The translations under genes and the position numbers were made by a program. DNA of 7,104 bases, taken from the NCBI GenBank assembly GCA_016220045.1, contig JACRIP010000280.1, positions 1 through 7,104 of the forward strand, read 5' to 3'. This DNA comes from Planctomycetota bacterium (GTDB lineage: Bacteria > Planctomycetota > MHYJ01 > WSZJ01 > JACPWG01). Below, piece by piece: positions 1 to 5,128 of the stretch. The stretch's first letter is position 1. Every line of letters begins with the position of its first letter. Under the pieces are notes generated by a model, which worked only from the letters and a program-made list of their open reading frames with translations, was not told the origin of the DNA and did no database searches.

Positions 1-200
1 GGTGACTGTGCGGAGGAGACCGGCGCACAAATCTTGATGTCGGCGGTGGTCCGCGCAAAACCCGAGATTTGGCAGGGGCGGGCGTCTGCCTGTCCCCCGT
101 AGCCGGAGGCGCAGGGGTATGCCCGCACCCGGGTGGCCGGGCTGACAACCGTTGCTGGGCCGGCCACGATGGGTTGGCCACCGGGGCCGCCCCTACAGAC
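1..200. other. Gene-free, palindrome-rich left edge
   Basis: No convincing gene lies here. A forward frame is open from base 1 to a TAG at 100-102, and another ends at a TGA at 35-37. Either could be the tail of a gene lying to the left, but neither shows a recognisable motif. From about 70 onward the DNA is a run of degenerate GC-rich palindromes. Examples are the GGGGCGGGC/CCTGTCCCC-like stretch near 75-97 and the GGCCACCGGGGCCGCCCC stretch ending in CTAC near 176-195. This is the style of short interspersed repeats that many environmental GC-rich genomes carry. Short open frames across it (69-296, 152-415) follow the repeats and are not believed to be genes. Confidence 0.55.
133..167. repeat. 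8-bp perfect hairpin
   Basis: GTGGCCGG (133-140) is the exact reverse complement of CCGGCCAC (160-167), with a 19-nt loop. It is one of at least six stem-loops in the first 430 bases. It may belong to an interspersed palindromic repeat that continues to about 197, where the reverse strand reads GTAGGGGCGGCCCCGG. No function can be assigned. Confidence 0.5.
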
Positions 201-241
201 CTGATCGTTGCCCACAAGTCCGGGCTGGACACCGTACCGAT

Positions 242-268
242 GGGGCGGGGCTTCGCAGCGACCGCCCC
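242..268. repeat. 7-bp perfect GC hairpin
   Basis: GGGGCGG (242-248) pairs with CCGCCCC (262-268) across a 13-nt loop, and an additional A-T pair is possible at 240/270 across a T-G wobble. The stem begins inside the left outer arm of the nested repeat, but the right outer arm does not preserve it. It is therefore specific to this copy. Confidence 0.5.
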
Positions 269-321
269 GTGGGCGTCCGGATCGTCGGGTTTGTAGTACC
301 GGGCTTCAGCCCGGGTTCGTC

Positions 322-339
322 GCCGGCCTTTAGGCCGGC
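322..339. repeat. 7-bp perfect hairpin, TTTA loop
   Basis: GCCGGCC (322-328) and GGCCGGC (333-339) form a perfect stem closed by a TTTA tetraloop. It sits just inside the left arm of the inner inverted repeat and resembles the arm hairpins in size. It may be a related palindromic unit. Confidence 0.6.
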
Positions 340-358
340 TGCCCACGGCGTACTCCGG

Positions 359-389
359 GCCGGAGACGGATCGAGCGGCCCTCTCCGGC
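359..389. repeat. 8-bp perfect hairpin, 15-nt loop
   Basis: GCCGGAGA (359-366) pairs perfectly with TCTCCGGC (382-389). It occupies the middle of the 291-430 element. With the neighbouring stems it would give a transcript of this region four consecutive hairpins. Confidence 0.55.
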
Positions 390-591
390 GCGCGCGTCTA
401 GGGTTGCCGGGCTGAAGCCCGGGACTACAAGCCTCCAAGCCCTTGCCCATGGGAGCGAGTGTACGGTCTCCAGCAGCCGGACTTGTGGGTAAAGATCAGC
501 CTCAAGACGACCCCCGCCAGGTACCGCACGGCGGGTCCGCCGCGACCCTTTTGCGGCGTCACGCGGGCAGGTGTTTTCGTGATCGGCACTC

Positions 592-595
592 GGAG
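592..595 (+). promoter_or_regulatory. Shine-Dalgarno site for the Cys-rich lipoprotein
   Basis: GGAG ends 9 nt before the ATG at 605. It supports that start over the in-frame ATG at 443, which would place coding sequence inside the inverted-repeat arm, and over the later ATG at 644. Confidence 0.55.
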
Positions 596-604
596 AGCAG
601 CAGC

Positions 605-952
605 ATGTCGAGTCCGTTTCAGCGGGCGTTGCGTTCCGCGTGGATGGGTACCGCCGGCGCGGCGCTCCTCGTCCTCGCGGCCCTGGTCGGCGGCTGCACC
701 CCTGCCGGCCCGCCGCCCGAGGCGCCGACGGTGAACCGCCACCGTCACGACGAGGAGCCGCCGTCGCGGGGCACGGCCGGCACGAACGTGCGCATCGACC
801 TCACGGTGTGTACGGAGGCCTGCGCGACCGATCGCGTGCGCTGCAACCACGGCGACGCCTGCGGCTGTCGCGGGCAGTGCCGGGGTCAATGCGGCGGCCT
901 GGGCGAACCGCCGCGCGACGCCGAGCTGCGCACCGGGGCGCCCGGCCGGTGA
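605..952 (+). CDS. Small Cys-rich predicted lipoprotein
   Basis: This 115-residue protein is not assigned to a family. Residues 1-31 form a lipoprotein-type signal: a basic start (R7, R10), a hydrophobic core rich in Ala/Leu/Val (about 18-28), then V-G-G-C with C31 as the presumed lipidated cysteine. Gly at -2 makes the lipobox slightly relaxed. A Pro-rich linker and an acidic/His stretch (RHRHDEE) follow. Seven cysteines then fall within residues 69-96, spaced C-x3-C-x6-C-x5-C-x-C-x3-C-x3-C, with one His (H82). Such density suggests metal binding or a disulfide-knotted fold, but no known motif fits exactly. The short tail after the last Cys is Pro/Arg-rich. The stop codon overlaps the GTG of the next gene, so the two are probably co-translated and may act together at the cell envelope. 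The start was chosen for the GGAG site and the basic n-region. Existence as a gene is likely; function is unknown. Confidence 0.68.
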   Translation: MSSPFQRALRSAWMGTAGAALLVLAALVGGCTPAGPPPEAPTVNRHRHDEEPPSRGTAGTNVRIDLTVCTEACATDRVRCNHGDACGCRGQCRGQCGGLGEPPRDAELRTGAPGR

Positions 953-1662
953 TCCCCCCGCCGACCCCCGCCGGCGCGTCCGCCGCGGACTCTCCCTCCG
1001 CACCTGCGCCCGCCCCCGCGCTCGCGGCCGGTTCTCCGCCCGCGACCCCCGCTCCGCGCGGGCTGCCGCGCGCCGCGCTGGTGGCGACCGCCTGCTTTTT
1101 CGTCCTCTGGGTGCCGGCCTACCTCGACTACTACGGCTGGCGCAACTTCCTCTGGCTCTGCGACGTCGCCCTCATCCTCACCTGCGTCGGCACCTGGCGC
1201 CGGAGCCCGCTCCTGCTCTCCAGCCAGCTCTGCTCCAACCTGCTCGTCGGACTGCTCTGGGCGGTGGACTTCGGCGGCGGCCTCGTATCGGGCAAACACC
1301 TGATCGGCGGCACCGAGTACATGTTTCAGGCGGACCTTCCGCTCGGCATCCGTTCGATTTCCCTGTTTCACCTGATCCTGCCCTTCTACCTGCTCTGGGC
1401 GGTGGGGCGGGTGGGCTATGACCCGCGCGGCTGGCGGCTGCAGACGGCGATCACGATGGTGCTCCTGCCCGCCACCTGGCTGCTCACGCCGGACTGGAAG
1501 AACCAGAACTGGGTCTACGGTCTCGGAGGGGCAGGCCACATCCAGACCACCCTCCCGCCGCTCCTCTACCTCGCCGCCGTGATGGCGTGGTACCCGCTCG
1601 CCTTCTACCTGCCGACGCATCTGCTGGCGCGCCGCCTCTATGCGCGGCGTCCGGATCGCTGA
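949..1662 (+). CDS. Multi-pass integral membrane protein
   Basis: This 237-residue protein starts at a GTG that overlaps the upstream TGA (GTGA), which indicates translational coupling. Residues 1-40 are a Pro/Ala-rich, probably disordered N-terminus. About six hydrophobic helices follow, near 41-58, 66-83, 88-107, 137-155, 165-182 and 203-225, and the basic C-terminus (RRLYARRPDR) is probably cytoplasmic. Conserved-looking polar motifs lie between helices: YGWRNFLWLCD, KHLIGGTEYMF and LFHLILPFYLLW with VGYDPRGW. A PTHLL motif follows in the last helix. These resemble a little-characterised group annotated simply as 'membrane-associated protein' in Planctomycetota and Acidobacteriota. That resemblance is from memory, not from a search, and no reaction is known. 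The FH and GTEY motifs hint at a polar site within the membrane. There is no in-frame ATG before residue 125, so the alternative starts are other GTG or CTG codons such as the GTG at 1081, which would cut into helix 1. Confidence 0.78.
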   Translation: MIPPPTPAGASAADSPSAPAPAPALAAGSPPATPAPRGLPRAALVATACFFVLWVPAYLDYYGWRNFLWLCDVALILTCVGTWRRSPLLLSSQLCSNLLVGLLWAVDFGGGLVSGKHLIGGTEYMFQADLPLGIRSISLFHLILPFYLLWAVGRVGYDPRGWRLQTAITMVLLPATWLLTPDWKNQNWVYGLGGAGHIQTTLPPLLYLAAVMAWYPLAFYLPTHLLARRLYARRPDR

Positions 1663-1689
1663 TCGTCCGCGAGGTCTACCGTAGTTGTG

Positions 1690-1711
1690 GTGCAGGCGTC
1701 CTCGCCTGCAC
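1690..1711. repeat. 9-bp perfect hairpin in convergent gap; possible bidirectional terminator
   Basis: GTGCAGGCG (1690-1698) and CGCCTGCAC (1703-1711) form a perfect 9-bp stem with a TCCT loop. It lies between the stop of the membrane-protein gene (1662) and the stop of the HEAT gene (1748 on the other strand), which suits a terminator for both. However, no T-run follows on either strand, so it is not a classical intrinsic terminator. A GTAGT at 1681-1685 precedes it, as one precedes the hairpin at 299-314. It may therefore be another copy from the genome's interspersed palindromes. Confidence 0.6.
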
Positions 1712-1747
1712 GCGCAGGGCAGGACACGGCTGCTTTCGCGGCGGCTC

Positions 1748-4700
1748 CTACTTCGGGGCCTTCGTCTGCGGGAGCGGCAGCGACAGCAGGTCGCCGCTGA
1801 AGGCGACATACACCATGCCCCGCTCCTCGTCGACCCAGGACGTCATACTGTCGAACTGCAGCGCGGGATAGGAGGCCACGACCTCGAAAGTGAAGTCGCG
1901 AGTGTCGTACCGCCCCAGGTCAGTCCCCTGGATGCGCTCGTTGCGTCGCGCCGCCCATGCCTGGTGCGGCCGGCCCGTCGGCTGCAGCGAGCGGAGCGAC
2001 TGCCCCTCCCAGGGACCGAACTCTCCCGTGACGCGCCGGACCCCTGCGTTCTCGGGCACGAACAGGTAGAACTCGGGCTCGAGCGGGCCGGTCGGCGAGG
2101 TGCCGTCAAAGCGGCGCGCGTCCCCATACCGCGTCAGGAGGACCGCATGGTGCTCCGCGACGTAGGCCACCGGATTGAAGTTGTCCGCTTCCGGCAGGTC
2201 GACGCGCAGCTTCTCGCCGCTCTCCGGATCGACCCGGACCACATAGTTGGGAATCGCCCAGGAGCCGGCCGTCTCCGCGGCGACGATCCATCGGCCGTCC
2301 GGCGTGACGATCGGATGCGCGATGTTCCCCGCCGCGATGCAGCGGGGACTCTCCCCGGTCCGAACCCACCACAACCCCGGCGTCCACAACCCATCCGACC
2401 GGGTCCCCCATCCGCTGACCACTTGCGCAGCGCCGATGCGGGTTTGCCACCTGAAGGGAGGATGGTGTACCAGCATCCCGTTCGGGAGTTTCGCGTCGAA
2501 GTCGGTCTTGAGCACACAGGCCGGCGGCTTGGACTCCACTCCCAGCTTGCCGTCCAGGAACGTCCGCCACAGCGCCTTCTGCGGTTCTGTGACCGACACG
2601 AACAGGTAGAGTTGCTCAGCTCCTCCCTCCTCCTGCAAGAGCAGCTTGAGGGTTCCATCCTCCACGACCGGCGCGAGCACTTTCCGCGTCAAATCCGTGT
2701 AGAGAAGCTGCGCCCCCGCCACGGCATCCGTGACCGGGTGGAAGGGCCGGAGTCGCGCCGGGTCGGCGAGGGCGCGAAAGCGGTTCACCAGCTCGTTGTG
2801 CGGGGACTCGCCGCCGAGCACATCCATGACGACCCGTATTCCCCCCTCAGGCATCAGGTGGAGATACTCCCACGCGGCGGAACCGTAGTTATGGGTCCAG
2901 AACCGGTCAAGCCCATCGGCCTTCGCCGCCGCGAGATCGGCGCGCAAACCGGCCAACTCCGCGCCCGAGAGTTCTCTGCTCAGTCGGCGCCCCGACCACT
3001 CGTGAACCGCAAGCCGCGCCTTGCCGTCGCGCACCCGAATGACGATCTGGCCACCGCTGTCACCGCAGTTCAAGACGGCGATCACCTCTGACGGCCCGCC
3101 GGCCTGCGCCAGCTCCTTCTGGAGGCGCGCCTCCCAGGGCACGAACTCCCGGAACCGGTCGATTTCCAGGCCGAGGATCGTCCCCTTCATCTCCGGCCGG
3201 GCCAGCAGGGCGCGTCGCCCCTCGATTCCCCCGACTTCCTCGAGGTACCGCCGCGCCGCCTTCGCTACTCGGGGGTCTCCCGTATCGAAGAGGCGGGCCA
3301 CATCCGCGGCGGGGAGCGTGTCGCCCGTCAGTCGGGCACACGCAAGCAGGGCGCGGGCGGCCTCGCGATCAGGCGACGACAGGATCTTCAGCCTCTCCTC
3401 CGGCCGCTCCAGGAGGACCGCGGCGACTCCGCGGATCGCCCCGCGGCGTAGCAGGAGCGGTTCCAGGAGCAGGGGAAAGCTCGCCGCGAGCGCCTTCCTG
3501 CGCGCGAGCGCCCCGCGGACCGTTCGGGGCTCCAGCTCGCCGCGCGTGATCGGCTCGGCCAGGAGCCAAGCGGATGCCTTGCCGGGCATCGACATGACGA
3601 GTGCGCGCAGCCGGAGCGCCGCCTCCGGGCGCTCGCGATCAAGGCCCTCCGCGCGCCGGAACAATTCCTCCGCGATCCCCTCGTCGGCGTGATGCCCTTC
3701 CAACAGGAGCCTTCCGAGTGCCGCCTCATGCGACGGATCCGGCGCAGCTCCCGGCGTCGCCTGCGCGGCGGTCGCGGCGATGATGGCGTCCGCGCGCTCC
3801 TTGAGTCCCAGCCCGCACTCCACCAGCGCGTTGACGATGTCCGGGCGCGCGCGATCGCAGCCGGTGCGGGCGAACGCCTGGCGGAGCGCGTCGAGCGCTC
3901 GCGCGTCGCCCTGGCGCTGGAGCGCCTTGGCGGCGGCGATGAGTTCGTTCTCGTCGGCGCGCCGTACTTCCCGGATCAGGCCGGGGACGCTTTCGGGCAG
4001 GGGGACGACGGCGAGCCCTTTGACCAGTTCCTCGCGGCCGCACGCCGACGACCAGCCCGGATCTTCCAACCAGGGAAGCAGCGGGCGCAGGGCCTCAGGC
4101 AGGGCGTCGGCACCGCAGAAGCGGGTGACGCAGTTCACGGCGGCGTCATGGGCCGCCCGGTCGGAGCTGCTGATCTGCGCCACGACGAGCGGGAGCCAGT
4201 GCGCGGGGTCCTCGGCGACGGCTCCGGCGAGCAGACTCGAAACCCCATCGTCGGTCTGCGGTTCGCGGAGCGACGCGTCACGCAGGAGCGCTACGATCCA
4301 CTCGTCGCGGCCGTCCCAGGGGGTGCCGGCCAGGGCGCGGCACGCCCGCTCACGGGCCAGCGCGGGCGCCGCGGGATTCGTCGCGACGGTCTGGAGACGC
4401 CGGCGCAGGGATTCCGCCGTCGCCGCCTCCCCGTCGCCTGCCGCGTGCGCGAATTGCAGCCCCACCGCCAGCGTCGCGAGGGCGGGTTGGTCGCCACTCG
4501 CGAAGCGCTCCAGGAGCGGCGCGGCCGCGCCCCAGTCGAAGCGGGCGAGCGCGCGCAGCTCCGGTTCCCCCTGTATGTACGACAACTGCTCGAGCGCTCG
4601 CGCGCCCGCAGCGACCGCACGCGTATGTTCCAGGGGGACGGCCCCGTGGGACAGGAGCCATTCGCTCAGCGCGCAGCAGCCCGCGCCCGCGGCGTGCTTC

Positions 4701-5092
4701 GGTCCTCGCGCCGCGTGCAGCTTTCGTACCCGCTCCACCGCCTCTGCCGTTTCGGGCAAACACCTGATCACACTGTCAATGAATGCCGGACGTCGCTCGA
4801 CCAGGGAGAGGAGGGTTTCCGCCTGGGCGGGAGCGATGGTCGGCCGTCGCGCGGACTGCATGCGCGCGCAGGCCGTGGACCAGAAGTCGTAGACGGCCTC
4901 AGCCGGCGCATCGGCGGTCGGGCGCCCGTCCGGCCCGGGAGTCCACGGTGGGAGCTCCATGCCCCCCGGCAGCTCGGGCCAGAGCTCGTACTCCAGTAGG
5001 GCGTCGATCGGGTCCTGCGGGGGCGGGGCGTCATCGGCGCAGCAGAGGGTGATGGCGAGCGCAACCCCGATCAGCCAGCTCAGCGGTCGCAT
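1748..5092 (-). CDS. Large secreted HEAT-repeat protein with C-terminal beta-rich domain
   Basis: This is a 1114-residue protein. Residues 1-19 look like a Sec signal peptide (R2, hydrophobic 5-16, cleavage probably after CCA). The cysteines at 17-18 do not fit a lipobox. Residues about 90-640 are an Ala/Leu/Arg-rich array of helical pairs typical of degenerate HEAT repeats, for instance around 382-410 (ELIAAAKALQRQGDARALDA) and 575-632. HEAT arrays usually serve as protein-binding scaffolds. Residues about 665-790 form a separate domain with the motifs LAVHEWSGRRLSREL, FWTHNYGSAAWEYLHLMPEG and RVVMDVLGGESPHNELV. From about 800 on, the sequence is beta-strand-rich with repeats like VTPDGRWIVAAE, VRVDPESGEKL and MVYVAFSGDL, suggesting a beta-propeller of the WD40/PD40 kind. 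The start is supported by AGGAG 6 nt upstream. It lies 36 bp after the M64 peptidase gene and is probably in the same operon. It has no catalytic motif and its partner is unknown. Confidence 0.88.
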   Translation of the reverse strand: MRPLSWLIGVALAITLCCADDAPPPQDPIDALLEYELWPELPGGMELPPWTPGPDGRPTADAPAEAVYDFWSTACARMQSARRPTIAPAQAETLLSLVERRPAFIDSVIRCLPETAEAVERVRKLHAARGPKHAAGAGCCALSEWLLSHGAVPLEHTRAVAAGARALEQLSYIQGEPELRALARFDWGAAAPLLERFASGDQPALATLAVGLQFAHAAGDGEAATAESLRRRLQTVATNPAAPALARERACRALAGTPWDGRDEWIVALLRDASLREPQTDDGVSSLLAGAVAEDPAHWLPLVVAQISSSDRAAHDAAVNCVTRFCGADALPEALRPLLPWLEDPGWSSACGREELVKGLAVVPLPESVPGLIREVRRADENELIAAAKALQRQGDARALDALRQAFARTGCDRARPDIVNALVECGLGLKERADAIIAATAAQATPGAAPDPSHEAALGRLLLEGHHADEGIAEELFRRAEGLDRERPEAALRLRALVMSMPGKASAWLLAEPITRGELEPRTVRGALARRKALAASFPLLLEPLLLRRGAIRGVAAVLLERPEERLKILSSPDREAARALLACARLTGDTLPAADVARLFDTGDPRVAKAARRYLEEVGGIEGRRALLARPEMKGTILGLEIDRFREFVPWEARLQKELAQAGGPSEVIAVLNCGDSGGQIVIRVRDGKARLAVHEWSGRRLSRELSGAELAGLRADLAAAKADGLDRFWTHNYGSAAWEYLHLMPEGGIRVVMDVLGGESPHNELVNRFRALADPARLRPFHPVTDAVAGAQLLYTDLTRKVLAPVVEDGTLKLLLQEEGGAEQLYLFVSVTEPQKALWRTFLDGKLGVESKPPACVLKTDFDAKLPNGMLVHHPPFRWQTRIGAAQVVSGWGTRSDGLWTPGLWWVRTGESPRCIAAGNIAHPIVTPDGRWIVAAETAGSWAIPNYVVRVDPESGEKLRVDLPEADNFNPVAYVAEHHAVLLTRYGDARRFDGTSPTGPLEPEFYLFVPENAGVRRVTGEFGPWEGQSLRSLQPTGRPHQAWAARRNERIQGTDLGRYDTRDFTFEVVASYPALQFDSMTSWVDEERGMVYVAFSGDLLSLPLPQTKAPK

Positions 5093-5098
5093 GGGCGT

Positions 5099-5103
5099 CT
5101 CCT
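5099..5103 (-). promoter_or_regulatory. Shine-Dalgarno site of the HEAT-repeat gene
   Basis: On the minus strand AGGAG is followed by a 6-nt spacer and the ATG at 5092-5090. This is a near-ideal site and fixes the start of the HEAT gene. It lies in the 36-bp gap after the peptidase stop, a gap that also holds a run of C on the plus strand (5121-5129) and a small GGGC-GTTC-GCCC stem (5112-5123). Confidence 0.7.
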
Positions 5104-5128
5104 GTCCAGCCGGGCGTTCGCCCCCCCC

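Larger units (their letters stand above)
291..430. repeat. Inner inverted repeat pair with hairpin at each end
   Basis: Bases 291-314 are the reverse complement of 407-430 with one mismatch in 24. The outer ends read TTGTAGT and ACTACAA. Each arm contains its own small hairpin, CCGGGC-TTCA-GCCCGG at 299-314 and CCGGGC-TGAA-GCCCGG at 407-422. Between them lie two more perfect stems, at 322-339 and 359-389. Two inverted copies of a hairpin-bearing unit flanking a short spacer is the layout of a REPIN (paired REP elements). Assignment to a known family needs a genome-wide search. Confidence 0.7.
201..499. repeat. Nested imperfect inverted repeat, MITE/REPIN-like composite
   Basis: Bases 201-237 match the reverse complement of 461-499 at 34 of 37 aligned positions, with one 2-nt gap. 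The shared core is CCCACAAGTCCGG followed by GCTGGA and ACCGTAC. The match resumes at 240-255 against 435-450 (12 of 16). A second inverted pair (291-314 / 407-430) is nested inside. The spacing is asymmetric: 35 nt separate the outer and inner arms on the left but only 4 nt on the right. No target-site duplication was found. No transposase lies in the window, so any mobility would need help from elsewhere. It could be a non-autonomous element, or two interspersed repeats that happen to lie in opposite orientation. The arms do not keep a common reading frame across the 2-nt gap, which argues for a DNA repeat rather than coding relics. Confidence 0.7.

Noticed and set aside
69..415. Two short plus-strand frames across the left-end repeats
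   Set aside because: They are made of palindromic repeat sequence, have no ribosome site and show no protein-like pattern.
545..600. Sigma-70-type promoter before the lipoprotein gene
   Set aside because: TTGCGG near 551 has no acceptable -10 box at the right distance; the match is too weak to report.
443..604. Upstream start (ATG 443) for the lipoprotein gene
   Set aside because: It would place 54 residues of coding sequence in the inverted-repeat arm and bury the signal peptide. The ATG at 605 has a GGAG site and gives a proper lipoprotein signal.
1..604. CRISPR array or attC-type integron site in the palindrome-rich region
   Set aside because: The repeats are inverted, few and not regularly spaced. 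No integrase, cas gene or cassette structure is present.
640..948. ATG at 640 as start of the membrane protein
   Set aside because: The extra 103 residues are Arg/Pro-rich and overlap the lipoprotein gene entirely. The GTG at 949, overlapping the upstream stop, is far more likely.
886..1809. Minus-strand open frame (307 codons) opposite the membrane-protein gene
   Set aside because: The translation is mostly Arg, Gly and Ala without structure. The plus strand here encodes clear membrane helices.
1685..3091. Long plus-strand open frame (468 codons) opposite the HEAT gene
   Set aside because: It is antisense to a gene with a signal peptide, Shine-Dalgarno site and coherent domains. Its translation is Arg/Pro/Gly-rich low-complexity sequence, typical of shadow frames in GC-rich DNA.
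3689..4999. Long plus-strand open frame (436 codons) opposite the HEAT array
   Set aside because: Same reasons: Arg/Gly-rich composition, no motif, and complete overlap with the better-supported minus-strand gene.
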